From positions 1 to 48,757 of the forward strand of contig NZ_FPAZ01000013.1 of NCBI RefSeq assembly GCF_900116435.1: DNA of 48,757 nt, read 5' to 3'. Position 1 is the first letter of the stretch. The number at the start of each line of letters is the position of its first letter. The stretch comes from Pseudoalteromonas lipolytica. Its GTDB lineage: Bacteria > Pseudomonadota > Gammaproteobacteria > Enterobacterales > Alteromonadaceae. Made by a program: the position numbers and the translations under genes. Below the pieces are notes generated by a model. The model did no database searches, was not told the DNA's origin, and saw nothing but the letters and a program-made list of their open reading frames with translations. Shown piece after piece: positions 1-10,067 of the stretch.

Positions 1-3
1 CCC

Positions 4-1084
4 GAATTCAGATAATAAGTGCACCACTCATGGTTAAACGGTGAGAAGAGATCAACTGCCTGTTGGTGGTACTCTGTAATCGCCAAAAAACAAGAGTAGA
101 TACCATGAGTTACAAGCAGTTGATCGAAGGGCAAAGATACCAGATTGAGGCCTACTTACGCGAGGGTTTTAGCTATCGAGAGATAGGGAAAAGGCTAAAA
201 GTGAGCCACAGCACTATAAGTCGTGAAGTTAGGCGCAATAGTACTCGAAGTCATTACTTGCCTGAGGTTGCACATTCAAAGGCATGTAAACGAAAACATC
301 TAGCTGCCAAGTATTCCATGCCAGCACTTACAATTGCGTTCGTTGAGTTTGGATTGGAGCAAAAATGGAGCCCTGAGCAGGTTGCGGGTGTAAGCAAAAT
401 TATCGGGCATCCTGTGAGTCATGAATGGATTTATGGCTATATTCAAAAAGATAAATTGAGTGGTGGCAAGCTATACAAACATCTGCGACAAGGGCACAGA
501 CGTTATCGTAAAGGCAGCCGAAGCAAACGTGTCATCATCCCAAATCGTGTTGGCATTGAACATAGACCTGCGATTGTTGACACTAAGACACGATTTGGTG
601 ATTGGGAAGCGGATACAGTACTTGGCAAGCATGGTACGGGAGCAATCGTTAGTTTAGTCGAGCGTACAAGTAAGTTTTACCTGATACGCAAAGTGCCAGC
701 AAAAAGTGCAGCGCAAGTGAGCAGAGCAATGATAGGTATGCTGTGGCGCTATCGACGCCATGTTCATACGATAACCGCAGACAACGGGAGTGAGTTTTGT
801 GAACATGAGCATGTTTCAGACAAGCTAAAAACCGACATCTACTTTGCTAACCCCTACTCATCATGGGAAAGAGGGTTAAATGAGAACTTTAATGGCTTGT
901 TGCGTCAATATATTCGCAAAGGCACTGATTTACGAACGGTGACAGATAAGCAAATTGCGCACATAGAAAAGGCGCTCAATGCGAGGCCGAGAAAATGTCT
1001 AGGGTTTAGGCAACCAGCGGTAATATTCGATGAATTACGCAAAGCAGCCTAATTTAGCGAGTGGTGCACTTCGGACTTGAATTC
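4..1084 (+). mobile_element. IS30-family insertion sequence
   Basis: A complete element bounded by imperfect inverted repeats of about 26 bp. The left end starts GAATTCA and runs to GTGCACCACTC (4-29); the right end is its inverse, GAGTGGTGCAC to GAATTC (1059-1084). It contains one transposase gene that fills almost the whole element. It lies immediately upstream of a 5'-truncated mod gene, so it inserted into, or replaced the front of, a type III restriction-modification operon. Only three bases of left flank are visible, so a target duplication cannot be judged. Confidence 0.85.
105..1052 (+). CDS. IS30-family transposase
   Basis: Transposase of 315 residues starting at MSYKQLIEGQRYQIEAYL. 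The N-terminal helix-turn-helix is typical of IS30 (REIGKRLKVSHSTISREVRRN, residues about 25-45). The DDE catalytic core follows: the first Asp in RFGDWEADTV, the second in TADNGSEF, and the Glu in the WERGLNENFNGLLRQY block. The C-terminus ends in the usual RPRKCLGFRQPAVIF motif. I chose ATG 105 rather than the upstream TTG because the family starts just before the helix-turn-helix. The gene looks intact, so the element may be active. Confidence 0.93.
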   Translation: MSYKQLIEGQRYQIEAYLREGFSYREIGKRLKVSHSTISREVRRNSTRSHYLPEVAHSKACKRKHLAAKYSMPALTIAFVEFGLEQKWSPEQVAGVSKIIGHPVSHEWIYGYIQKDKLSGGKLYKHLRQGHRRYRKGSRSKRVIIPNRVGIEHRPAIVDTKTRFGDWEADTVLGKHGTGAIVSLVERTSKFYLIRKVPAKSAAQVSRAMIGMLWRYRRHVHTITADNGSEFCEHEHVSDKLKTDIYFANPYSSWERGLNENFNGLLRQYIRKGTDLRTVTDKQIAHIEKALNARPRKCLGFRQPAVIFDELRKAA

Positions 1085-1914
1085 GCGTGGAGTTAACCAC
1101 CACAGGTGCTGGTACATATATTAAGTCTCTATTTGAGCTGGATAATTCACCTTTTTCCGCGCCAAAGAATATTGGTTTTATTAAAATGCTAATATCTTTA
1201 CTTGATGGCGATGATTTTACTGTGCTTGATTTTTTTGCAGGTTCTTCTTCAACTGCTGATGCTTTAATGCGGTTAAATTCACAAGACGGTAAAAATCGAA
1301 AGTTCATAATGGTTCAATTGCCAGAAGATCTAGATGAGTCTCTTGAGAGGGTATCATCTCCTATAGAGAAGAAAGTAATCAAAAGTGCGATTTCAATCTG
1401 CAAATCTTTATCCAAAGAACACTACTTGACCGAAGTTTCTAAAGAACGCATTCGCCGAGCTGGCACCAAAATATTAGAGGGCGAGTGCCACCAAGACTGG
1501 AATAAAGACGTTGGCTTCCGAGTGCTTAAAGTTGATACTTCCAATATGGCAGATGTGTACTACTCGCCAGATCAAGTTACTCAGGGTTCGTTAGACTTAT
1601 TGGTAGATAATATTAAACCAGACCGCACTGATGAGGATTTACTCTTCCAGGTACTGCTTGATTGGGGCGTCGATTTAACCTTGCCAATTAGAAAAGAAAC
1701 GATTCAAGGTAAATCGGTATTCTTTGTCGATGATGATGCGTTGGTGGCCTGTTTTGATCTGCGTATAAATGAAGCTTTGATTAAAGAGTTAGCCATAAAA
1801 GAACCACTTCGCGTAGTGTTCCGTGATGACGGCTTTGAGTCTGATGCAGTAAAAATCAATGCTGAGCAGATTTTCAAGCAAGTGTCGCCGCATACTGAAG
1901 TTAAAGCGATATAA
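1085..1914 (+). pseudogene. mod: Type III restriction-modification methyltransferase (Mod), 3' half
   Basis: About 276 codons remain of a gene normally over 600 codons long. The frame is open from the IS30 end (GTG at 1087 can only be an opportunistic start). Visible motifs are the SAM-binding motif I region (VLDFFAGSSSTADALMRLN) followed by FIMVQLPE, which in this beta-class family lies C-terminal to the catalytic DPPY motif. DPPY and the target-recognition region are absent from the window, so this fragment cannot methylate alone. It stops 10 bp before res. Without methylation, an active Res would normally be silent, because type III Res needs Mod for DNA recognition. A 5' half may lie to the left of the window. 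Confidence 0.85.
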
Positions 1915-1924
1915 GGGGGGGAGC

Positions 1925-4900
1925 ATGAAGTTAAAGTTCAAAGTCCAACCTTATCAAACTGTTGCCGTTGAATCGGTTGTTGACTGCTTTGCGGGGCAAC
2001 CTAATACCTCCGGCGTAACCTACCGAATCGACCCTGGTGTTGCCAAAGATAAATTTGGTAATGCTGGCTGGGATATGAGCGACCAAGACGGTTTTAAAAA
2101 TGCTGAACTCGCGATCACTGAATCGCAGTTATTGCAAAATATTCATGGTGTGCAAAGTAGACAGAATCTCCCGGTTTCAGAAGCGTTAGTCAGCAATGCT
2201 AGCTCTAAGATTAATCTCGATGTTGAAATGGAAACCGGTACTGGTAAGACATATTGCTACATCAAAACCATCTTTGAGATGAATAAGCGCTATGGCTGGA
2301 GCAAATTTATTATCGTTGTGCCTAGCATCGCCATTCGTGAAGGTGTTTACAAGTCGCTGCAAATCACAGGTGAGCATTTTGCTCAGAGTTACGACGGTAA
2401 AAAGGCACGGTTTTTTATCTATAACTCAAAACAATTGCACCAGTTAGAGAGTTTTTCTTCTGACAGTGGCATCAATGTGATGGTCATCAATATTCAAGCC
2501 TTTAATGCGTCAGGAAAAGACAATCGACGTATTTATGAAGAGTTGGATGACTTTCAGTCTAGGCGTCCTATTGATGTTATAAGTGCAAACCGTCCAATCC
2601 TGATTTTGGATGAGCCGCAGAAGATGGAAGGCAAGAAGACATTAGATGCCTTAGCCAAATTCAAACCACTGATGGTACTTCGATATTCGGCCACGCATAA
2701 GACAACACATAATAAGGTGCATCGCCTGGATGCGCTTGACGCTTATAACAATAAGCTGGTTAAGAAAATTGCAGTTCGTGGTATTTCAGTAAAAGGCTTG
2801 GCGGGAACTACAGCCTATCTATATCTGGAATCCATCGAGATCTCGAAAAAAATGCCAGTGGCTCGCATTGAGATCGAAGTTAAACAACAAAATGGCATTA
2901 AACGCATACCCAAGAAGGTCACTAAGGGCGATAATCTTTTTGATCTTAGTAATGGTCTGGACCAGTACCGTGATTTTGTGGTTACTGATGTCAACGCGAT
3001 TAACGACACGGTTGAATTCAAAAATGGCCATGTTTTAACCGCGGGCGATGCCACGGGAGACGTGACCGAAGAGACCATTCGCCGAATACAGATCCGCGAG
3101 ACAATTAAAGCGCACCTTGAAAAAGAAAAAACACTTTTTAACCAGGGTATAAAGGTTCTCTCTCTCTTTTTTATTGACGAAGTCGCAAAGTATAGAGACT
3201 ACTCTCAAGCCGATGAAAAAGGTGATTATGCTCGCGTCTTTGAAGAAGAGTATTCCTTGCTTGTACAGGAGTATCTTGATGAGTTGCCTCTTTTACCAAG
3301 TGAGCAGACTGATACCTATAAAGCCTATCTATCGGCCATTGAAGGCTCTAGAACGCATAATGGTTACTTCTCAATTGATAAGAAATCAAATCGCCTTCAG
3401 AACCCCGGCTTTAAAGTCCGTGGTGAAGATGCCGGGCTATCAGACGATGTAGATGCCTATGATTTGATTTTAAAAGATAAGGAAAAGTTACTTTCGTTTG
3501 TAGAGCCTACTCGATTTATCTTTTCACACTCGGCCTTGCGCGAGGGGTGGGATAATCCAAACGTATTTGTCATGTGTATGTTGAAACACAGCGACAATAC
3601 TATCTCTCGTCGTCAAGAAGTTGGACGTGGTTTACGTCTGGCCGTCAATAAACATGGTGACAGACAAGATCATCCGGCAACTGTGCATGAAATTAATGTC
3701 TTGTCGGTGATTGCAAGTGAAAGCTATAAAGACTTTGTCACGAATCTGCAAAAAGAGATCAGCGAGTCTCTTTCAGCGAGACCTAGAAAAGCAGATGAAG
3801 CTTATTTTACGGGTAAGACAATTACAACGGCTGATGGACCTGTAGAAGTAACACCTGTAATGGCTAAGCAAATTTATAAGTATTTGCTTAAAAATGATTA
3901 TACCAATGAAGCTGACGATTCAATTGCGCCATCATTCCACCAGGCTAAGGCTAGTGGACAGTTAGCGCCAATGCCTATTGAGTTAGAGCCTTACCGAGAG
4001 CAAATATTGACTCTGATAGACGGCGTTTATAGTGAAGCGCAATTGCCGGGTGTTGGTGATGATCGTAAACCTAAAAACAATCCGTTGAATGCTAATTTTG
4101 ATAAGAAAGAGTTTCAGGATCTTTGGCACAAAATCAATCGCAAAGCGGTTTATAAGGTTGATTTTGATTCGTCTGAGTTGATTAAAAATTGTATTCGAGT
4201 ACTCAATAAAGAACTTAAGGTAACGCCTCTTCAGTACACCATTCAAGATGGTGTTCAATTGGATGGCATTACCGACGAACAACTCAAAGCTGGACAAAGT
4301 TTCAAGGTGAAAAACACTGAGACTGAAACTCATCAATCGAGCATTCATTCTGCTGTTCGTTATGACTTGGTTGGTAAGTTGGCTGAAAATTGTGTGCTGA
4401 CTCGCAAAACAGTCGCCGAAATTCTGATGGGTATAGAACCTGTAGTATTTGCACAATTTAAGCAGAACCCTGAGCATTTTCTAGCTGAAGCTTCACGCCT
4501 TGTGAAAGAGCAAAAGGCATCGGTGATTATCGAGAAGCTATCATATGATCCAACTAACGAATCTTATGATGTTGATATATTTACGGCTGAGCAAAAAATT
4601 ACAGATATGACAAAAGCCGTTAGTGGCGTTAATAAACATATTTATGATTATGTTGTCGTTGATTCACAAGGTATTGAACGAGACTTTGTTACCGAACTTG
4701 ATACAAGCAAAGAAGTCGTGGTTTATGCAAAACTGCCTCGTGGTTTTCTGATACCGACGCCTGTTGGCGACTACAACCCTGATTGGGCTATTTCTTTCAA
4801 AGAAGGAAGTGTTAAACACATTTACTTTATTGCTGAGACTAAAGGAACGATGTCTTCGCTTGAATTGCGTGGCATAGAAGATCGCAAGATTGAATGTGCT

Positions 4901-5002
4901 AGGAAATTCTTTGAAAAAATTAATGCAGAGATCACGAGTGAAAACGTCAAATATGATGTTGTAACGAGTTACTCGAAATTGATGGAAGTCGTAAGCGGCT
5001 AG
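1925..5002 (+). CDS. res: Type III restriction enzyme Res subunit
   Basis: ATP-dependent restriction subunit of 1025 residues, a normal length for the family. The superfamily 2 helicase core shows Walker A METGTGKT (about 102-109), Walker B ILDEPQK, motif [23 protein letters not shown] and motif [14 protein letters not shown]. The C-terminus carries the PD-(D/E)xK endonuclease site, seen as YNPDWAI followed by FIAETKGT. The start [11 protein letters not shown] is preceded by a run of seven G residues and AGC. The reading frame is uninterrupted, although its partner Mod is broken by IS30. In cells it would form a Mod-Res complex that translocates and cleaves unmodified DNA; here activity depends on whether a functional Mod survives elsewhere. 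Confidence 0.93.
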   Translation: MKLKFKVQPYQTVAVESVVDCFAGQPNTSGVTYRIDPGVAKDKFGNAGWDMSDQDGFKNAELAITESQLLQNIHGVQSRQNLPVSEALVSNASSKINLDVEMETGTGKTYCYIKTIFEMNKRYGWSKFIIVVPSIAIREGVYKSLQITGEHFAQSYDGKKARFFIYNSKQLHQLESFSSDSGINVMVINIQAFNASGKDNRRIYEELDDFQSRRPIDVISANRPILILDEPQKMEGKKTLDALAKFKPLMVLRYSATHKTTHNKVHRLDALDAYNNKLVKKIAVRGISVKGLAGTTAYLYLESIEISKKMPVARIEIEVKQQNGIKRIPKKVTKGDNLFDLSNGLDQYRDFVVTDVNAINDTVEFKNGHVLTAGDATGDVTEETIRRIQIRETIKAHLEKEKTLFNQGIKVLSLFFIDEVAKYRDYSQADEKGDYARVFEEEYSLLVQEYLDELPLLPSEQTDTYKAYLSAIEGSRTHNGYFSIDKKSNRLQNPGFKVRGEDAGLSDDVDAYDLILKDKEKLLSFVEPTRFIFSHSALREGWDNPNVFVMCMLKHSDNTISRRQEVGRGLRLAVNKHGDRQDHPATVHEINVLSVIASESYKDFVTNLQKEISESLSARPRKADEAYFTGKTITTADGPVEVTPVMAKQIYKYLLKNDYTNEADDSIAPSFHQAKASGQLAPMPIELEPYREQILTLIDGVYSEAQLPGVGDDRKPKNNPLNANFDKKEFQDLWHKINRKAVYKVDFDSSELIKNCIRVLNKELKVTPLQYTIQDGVQLDGITDEQLKAGQSFKVKNTETETHQSSIHSAVRYDLVGKLAENCVLTRKTVAEILMGIEPVVFAQFKQNPEHFLAEASRLVKEQKASVIIEKLSYDPTNESYDVDIFTAEQKITDMTKAVSGVNKHIYDYVVVDSQGIERDFVTELDTSKEVVVYAKLPRGFLIPTPVGDYNPDWAISFKEGSVKHIYFIAETKGTMSSLELRGIEDRKIECARKFFEKINAEITSENVKYDVVTSYSKLMEVVSG

Positions 5003-5074
5003 ATATTAATGTCACAATATGGGCTGCCCTTTCTAGAATGGGAAGCCTATTTTTGATTTTGGATAGGATCTTTT

Positions 5075-5929
5075 ATGGTTACTTTTGACCAGCTGATGCA
5101 GCCACTCATCATCGCCCTGAACAATCTTGGAGGCTCAGGCAGTATTGATGAAATATACGAGGAGGTCGTGGAGCTAGAAAAGTTTGATGAGCAGACTCTA
5201 GCCGTATTGCATAACCCCGAAAAGAGCAGCCAAACGGAGGTTGGTTATCGATTGGCTTGGGCGAGAACCTACCTCAAAAAAGCAGGATATCTTGAGAATT
5301 CATCAAGAGGCGTCTGGGCTTTGACTGATAAAGCCAAGCAAAATGCTAAGCTGGATAGTCGAGAGATTGTGAACTTTGTCAGAGAACTTGACCGAAAGCC
5401 TGGGGGGTCAAAAAGTTCTTCTTCAGAGCCAGAGCTTTCGTCTGATGATTCACCAGAAGAAGCTATGGCTTGGCGTGAAAAGTTACACCATGTACTCATT
5501 GAAGAAATGAGCCCTGATGCTTTTGAGCGGTTAACACAGAGGTTATTGAGAGAATCAGGCTTCATTCATGTTGAAGTGACTGGTCGCACGGGGGATGGTG
5601 GTATCGATGGCAAAGGAATTGCCCGAATCAATGGTTTGATGAGTTTTCATATTGCCTTTCAGTGTAAAAAATACAAAGGCTCAGTTGGGGCACCAGAAAT
5701 CCGAGATTTCAGAGGGGCAACAGTAGGACGTGCAGATCGTGGGATGTTTATAACAACTGGCAGCTTTACAAAAGCAGCCATTGAAGAAGCCAACCGTGAT
5801 GGTGTTGCTCCGATTGACTTGGTTGATGGTGATCAGTTAGCCGATAAGCTCAAAGAACTTAGTTTAGGTGTTAAAACAGAGTTGGTTGAAAAAGTAACAG
5901 TTGAACCAGACTGGTTTTTAAGTCTTTAG
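5075..5929 (+). CDS. mrr: Mrr-like restriction endonuclease (type IV)
   Basis: Protein of 284 residues with the two-part Mrr layout. The N-terminal winged-helix domain (about 1-95) contains EVGYRLAWARTYLKKAGYLENSSRGVWALT. A Ser-rich linker follows (about 110-130). The C-terminal Mrr catalytic domain contains FERLTQRLLRESGF, GRTGDGGIDGKG, the core FQCKKYKGSVG and GMFITTGSFTKAA. The catalytic set is Asp of GGIDG and Gln-x-Lys of FQCKK. Mrr enzymes cut methylated DNA. It sits between res and traI, in the cargo slot upstream of traI, 72 bp after res and probably with its own expression signals. The intact reading frame suggests it is functional; its modification specificity cannot be read from sequence. 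Confidence 0.9.
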   Translation: MVTFDQLMQPLIIALNNLGGSGSIDEIYEEVVELEKFDEQTLAVLHNPEKSSQTEVGYRLAWARTYLKKAGYLENSSRGVWALTDKAKQNAKLDSREIVNFVRELDRKPGGSKSSSSEPELSSDDSPEEAMAWREKLHHVLIEEMSPDAFERLTQRLLRESGFIHVEVTGRTGDGGIDGKGIARINGLMSFHIAFQCKKYKGSVGAPEIRDFRGATVGRADRGMFITTGSFTKAAIEEANRDGVAPIDLVDGDQLADKLKELSLGVKTELVEKVTVEPDWFLSL

Positions 5930-5988
5930 CTCTATCATAGCTACAGATAAGTGCAAGTTTCTTGCGACTATCTAACAACCTAATTGCT

Positions 5989-6023
5989 AGTGAACCTTCA
6001 CACTATCGTGTCGGAGGTTCACT
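5989..6023 (+). promoter_or_regulatory. Hairpin covering the traI ribosome binding site
   Basis: AGTGAACCT (5989-5997) pairs perfectly with AGGTTCACT (6015-6023), and inside it ACAC pairs with GTGT around a TATC loop. The Shine-Dalgarno GGAGG (6013-6017) lies across the 3' arm and the hairpin ends exactly at the traI ATG (6024). Such a structure should reduce translation initiation of traI unless opened. That role is inference. Confidence 0.6.
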
Positions 6024-8174
6024 ATGTTCAAAAACCTATTTTTTCAAACCAAAGCACTATCAGAGCTTTCATCGCAACTGGATGCAGACATTCCACGCTA
6101 TCCGCCATTTCTGAAGGGGTTGCCAGCTGCGTCACCCGAGGATTTGCAGTCCACACAAGACGAGTTAATTGCCAAACTGCGCCAGGTACTTGGCTTTAAC
6201 CTGCGTGATTTTCAAAGGCTGATTCAGCCCTGCATTGATCATCTGGCTGCTTATGTTCATTTGTTGCCAGCTTCTGAGCATCATCATCACAGTGGCGCTG
6301 GTGGTTTATTACGTCATTCGTTGGAAGTTGCTTTCTGGGCTGCACAAGCTGCTGAAGGGATCATCTTTGTTGCCAGTGGCACACCGGTTGAGAAAAAAGA
6401 GCTAGAGCCAAGGTGGCGTGTTGCAGCGGCTCTTGGCGGTTTGTTCCATGATATTGGTAAGCCAGTTTCAGACTTGTCCATCACAGACGAAGATGGACGC
6501 TATCAGTGGAACCCTTTTTTAGAAACCTTATCCCAGTGGACCACAAATAACAGCATTGAACGCTATTTCATTCGCTGGCGCGACGGACGGTGCAAGCGGC
6601 ACGAGCAATTTTCAATTCTGGTTTTAAACCGGGTGATGACACCTGAGCTGCTCGCCTGGTTAACCCAGCCGGGCCCTGAGATTTTGCAAGCCATGCTGGA
6701 GGCAATTGGCAATACCGATCCCGAGCATGTTCTTTCTAGATTGGTCATTGAAGCCGACCAAACCAGTGTCCAGCGAGACCTGAAAGCTCAACGAATTTCC
6801 GTTGACGACAATGCTCTTGGTGTCCCAGTTGAACGCTATCTACTTGATGCCATGAGGCGATTACTTGCCAGTTCCCAGTGGCTGGTCAATCAACGAGATG
6901 CCAGAGTTTGGATACGAAAATCGAATCAATCAACCCATCTTTACTTGGTTTGGAAAAGCGCGGCTAAGGACATCATTGAGTTATTGGCCAAAGACAAGAT
7001 ACCTGGCATCCCAAGAGATGCCGATACCCTTGCGGACATCCTCATTGAGCGAGGATTGGCCACTAAATCCGCCTCAAATGAGCGATATGAAAGCCTTGCC
7101 CCTGAAGTGCTGATCAAAGACGACAAGCCAATCTGGTTAGGCATGCTGCATATAGTTGAGGCCGATTTATTGTTCAGCTCGAATGTACCAAGTGGTGTGA
7201 CACTGTTTAGTAAACCTGAGTGGGAAGCAACACAGCAAACACAAGCAGAGCCACAGAGTCGTTCCTGTGAGCAGCCAGGCTTGTCTGAAGCGTCATCATC
7301 AATCGAACATAGCAGTTCGGCTGAGTCGCTATCGACAAAATCGTCCGAACAAGATGATGAACTTCGTCATGCCAGTGATGTTAGTAACCCCCAGGCAACT
7401 GAAAATGCTCCAGGTGATGAATGCGAAAAGCCTAACAATTCATATGATGGCGCTATCTCAAATAACGTAAACCAGCACGATACAGAAGCATTGAATCTCC
7501 CTGAATCTTTGGCGTGGCTCCCAGAGGCCAGCAGTGCGTTGGTTATGGTTGGTGAACAGATACTGATCCGCTATCCCGATGCCGTAAGACCTTGGTGTGC
7601 CCCCCGAAAACTGCTTGCTGAACTCAGTCGATTAGATTGGCTTGAACTAGATCCGGCAAACCCGACGCGTAAAGCCAGAACTGTGACTACAAATGATGGA
7701 GTTCAGGAGCAAGGATTACTGCTGAAAGTATCGATTTCTAAAGGGCTAACTGCACAGATTGACCTCTCCAAACAAGATGCAGAACCGGCGGCAGCAATTC
7801 AGAACGAAGAGGCTTCACAGCGTCCGAGTCGAACTGAGACAACCAGTGCCCAAGCAAAAGAGCTCGCCACAAGAGCGGAGCGTAAGCAAAAGCCGATTGC
7901 GCCCAATGCGAACTCAAGTACAGACCTCAAACACGCGCAGCGGCAACAGATGGTTAATTTTGTGAAAGATTTGCCCATCTTACTGACCGATGGCGATTAC
8001 CCAGACGTGGATCATAGTGCCGATGGTATTCGCGTCACGATTCAAACCTTACGCCAAGTCGCCAATGAGCATGGCATTCCAGCCGGACAGCTGCTTCGGG
8101 GGATCTCGGCCAGTGACCAATGCCAGTTTGATGAGGGGGAAACGGTTCTGTTTACCGCTCACGCTGAACGTTAA
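6024..8174 (+). CDS. traI: Conjugative relaxase TraI (MobH family)
   Basis: Relaxase of 716 residues, which nicks at oriT and leads the transferred strand. The N-terminal MobH (TraI_2) domain shows the signature HHHHSGAGGLLRHSLEV (about 87-102) and the HD pair in LGGLFHDIGKPVSD (about 138-150), the metal-binding site of this HD-type relaxase family. A low-complexity Ser/Gln/Glu-rich linker spans roughly 400-480. The C-terminal TraI_2_C domain contains LAWLPEASSALVMVGEQILIRYPDAVRPW and WLELDPANPTRKAR. The gene lies upstream of traD as in SXT and R391. It appears intact, although the secretion channel genes of this element are gone, so it could only act with a helper system. Confidence 0.93.
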   Translation: MFKNLFFQTKALSELSSQLDADIPRYPPFLKGLPAASPEDLQSTQDELIAKLRQVLGFNLRDFQRLIQPCIDHLAAYVHLLPASEHHHHSGAGGLLRHSLEVAFWAAQAAEGIIFVASGTPVEKKELEPRWRVAAALGGLFHDIGKPVSDLSITDEDGRYQWNPFLETLSQWTTNNSIERYFIRWRDGRCKRHEQFSILVLNRVMTPELLAWLTQPGPEILQAMLEAIGNTDPEHVLSRLVIEADQTSVQRDLKAQRISVDDNALGVPVERYLLDAMRRLLASSQWLVNQRDARVWIRKSNQSTHLYLVWKSAAKDIIELLAKDKIPGIPRDADTLADILIERGLATKSASNERYESLAPEVLIKDDKPIWLGMLHIVEADLLFSSNVPSGVTLFSKPEWEATQQTQAEPQSRSCEQPGLSEASSSIEHSSSAESLSTKSSEQDDELRHASDVSNPQATENAPGDECEKPNNSYDGAISNNVNQHDTEALNLPESLAWLPEASSALVMVGEQILIRYPDAVRPWCAPRKLLAELSRLDWLELDPANPTRKARTVTTNDGVQEQGLLLKVSISKGLTAQIDLSKQDAEPAAAIQNEEASQRPSRTETTSAQAKELATRAERKQKPIAPNANSSTDLKHAQRQQMVNFVKDLPILLTDGDYPDVDHSADGIRVTIQTLRQVANEHGIPAGQLLRGISASDQCQFDEGETVLFTAHAER

Positions 8175-8222
8175 TCCATTTGAAATTAATCGGATTGCAA
8201 ACGGTTATTTTGCGGAGCATGA

Positions 8223-10058
8223 ATGAAAGAAAACGCATATGAGATGCCTTGGCGCACGAATTATGAAGCCATGGCAGCAGCAGGTTGGCTAGTTGGTGCA
8301 ACAGGGGCGATTGCCGCAGAAATGCTGACGGAGCTACCACCTGAGCCATTTTGGTGGATGACAGGGATTTCCTCGGGCATGGCGTTTTACCGCCTGCCTG
8401 AGGCTTATCGTCTTTATAAATTGCAGAAGGGACTAAAAGGAAAACCATTGGCTTTTATGGCGCTGTCGCATTTGCAAAAGGTGATGGCAAAACATCCTGA
8501 TGAATTGTGGTTAGGTTATGGCTTTGAGTGGGACCAACGCCATGCCCAACGCGCTTATGAAATTCTAAAAAGGGATAAGCAAACCTTACTTAACCAGGGG
8601 CACGCCTCTTATCGAAAGAATAGCCAAATGGGTTCGACCTGGATTCATGGTGTTGAGCCCAAAGAAGACGATGTGTACCAGCCAGTTGGTCACACTGAGG
8701 GGCACACCTTAATTGTCGGTACGACCGGTGCGGGAAAAACCCGATGCTTTGATGCGATGATCACCCAGGCCATTTTGCGTAATGAAGCCGTGATTATTAT
8801 TGACCCCAAGGGAGACAAAGAGCTTAAGGATAATGCACAGCGAGCCTGTATTGCGGCCGGTAGTCCAGAGCGCTTTGTGTATTTTCATCCGGGGTTTCCA
8901 GAGCATTCAGTACGTCTTAATCCCTTGAGGAACTTTAACCGGGGCACTGAAATTGCCAGCCGAATTGCGGCATTAATTCCATCCGAAACCGGTGCTGATC
9001 CATTTAAAGCCTTTGGCCAAATGGCACTGAATAACATCGTGCAAGGCTTGTTGCTTACTTCTCAGCGTCCTGATCTGAAAACACTGAGGCGATTCTTGGA
9101 AGGTGGCCCGGAAGGCTTGGTAGTAAAAGCCGTCACAGCCTGGGGGGAGCAGGTGTATCCGAACTTTAGTGTGGAGATCAAGCGCTTTACCGAAAAGGCC
9201 AATACCTTGGCTAAACAAGCCATGGCGATGCTGCTTTTCTACTACGAACGCATTCAGCCTGTTGCCGCCAATACCGATTTGGAGGGGCTATTGAGCATGT
9301 TTGAGCACGATAGAACCCACTATTCAAAGATGGTGGCCTCACTGATGCCGGTGCTCAATATGCTCACATCAAGTGAATTAGGCCCACTGCTATCACCGAT
9401 TGCAAACGATGTGGATGACAGCCGGTTAATTACGGATTCTGGCCGTATTATCAACAATGCCCAAGTGGCGTATATCGGCTTGGATTCATTGACCGACGCC
9501 ATGGTTGGCAGCGCCATCGGTTCGTTGCTTTTATCGGATCTCACCGCCGTGGCCGGTGACCGCTATAACTATGGTGTTGATAATCGTCCCGTAAATATCT
9601 TCATCGATGAGGCGGCTGAAGTCGTCAACGATCCCTTCATTCAACTGCTCAACAAAGGCCGTGGCGCAAAAATGCGTTGTGTGATTGCTACTCAGACCTT
9701 TGCTGACTTTGCCGCTCGTACAGGCAGCGAAGCTAAGGCTCGCCAGGTGTTAGGTAACATCAACAACCTGATAGCCCTTCGGGTGATGGATGCCGAAACG
9801 CAGCAGTACATTACCGACAATCTGCCTAAGACTCGGTTGCAGTACATCATGCAAACTCAAGGTATGTCGTCAAACTCGGACAGCCCCGCGTTATTTTCCG
9901 GCAATCATGGCGAGCGCTTGATGGAGGAAGAAGGCGATATGTTTCCACCGCAGTTATTAGGCCAGCTTCCCAACCTGGAGTACATCGCCAAGCTTTCAGG
10001 TGGCCGTGTGATTAAAGGTCGCATTCCTATTTTAACCAGCTCTACACAGGCAGCATAA
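8223..10058 (+). CDS. traD: Type IV coupling protein TraD
   Basis: Coupling protein of 611 residues that would bring the relaxase-DNA complex to the secretion channel in the inner membrane. An N-terminal membrane segment pair lies at about 18-36 and 44-60. Walker A GTTGAGKT is at 166-173, followed by VIIIDPKGDKEL and the Walker B region NIFIDEAAEVV; ATQTFADFA is the sensor-like motif. The start follows GCGGAG and is 48 bp after traI. The length and motifs match SXT-type TraD. The frame is intact. It forms a transfer gene cluster with traI, the next gene and traJ. Confidence 0.93.
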   Translation: MKENAYEMPWRTNYEAMAAAGWLVGATGAIAAEMLTELPPEPFWWMTGISSGMAFYRLPEAYRLYKLQKGLKGKPLAFMALSHLQKVMAKHPDELWLGYGFEWDQRHAQRAYEILKRDKQTLLNQGHASYRKNSQMGSTWIHGVEPKEDDVYQPVGHTEGHTLIVGTTGAGKTRCFDAMITQAILRNEAVIIIDPKGDKELKDNAQRACIAAGSPERFVYFHPGFPEHSVRLNPLRNFNRGTEIASRIAALIPSETGADPFKAFGQMALNNIVQGLLLTSQRPDLKTLRRFLEGGPEGLVVKAVTAWGEQVYPNFSVEIKRFTEKANTLAKQAMAMLLFYYERIQPVAANTDLEGLLSMFEHDRTHYSKMVASLMPVLNMLTSSELGPLLSPIANDVDDSRLITDSGRIINNAQVAYIGLDSLTDAMVGSAIGSLLLSDLTAVAGDRYNYGVDNRPVNIFIDEAAEVVNDPFIQLLNKGRGAKMRCVIATQTFADFAARTGSEAKARQVLGNINNLIALRVMDAETQQYITDNLPKTRLQYIMQTQGMSSNSDSPALFSGNHGERLMEEEGDMFPPQLLGQLPNLEYIAKLSGGRVIKGRIPILTSSTQAA

Positions 10059-10067
10059 GGAGTCTGT

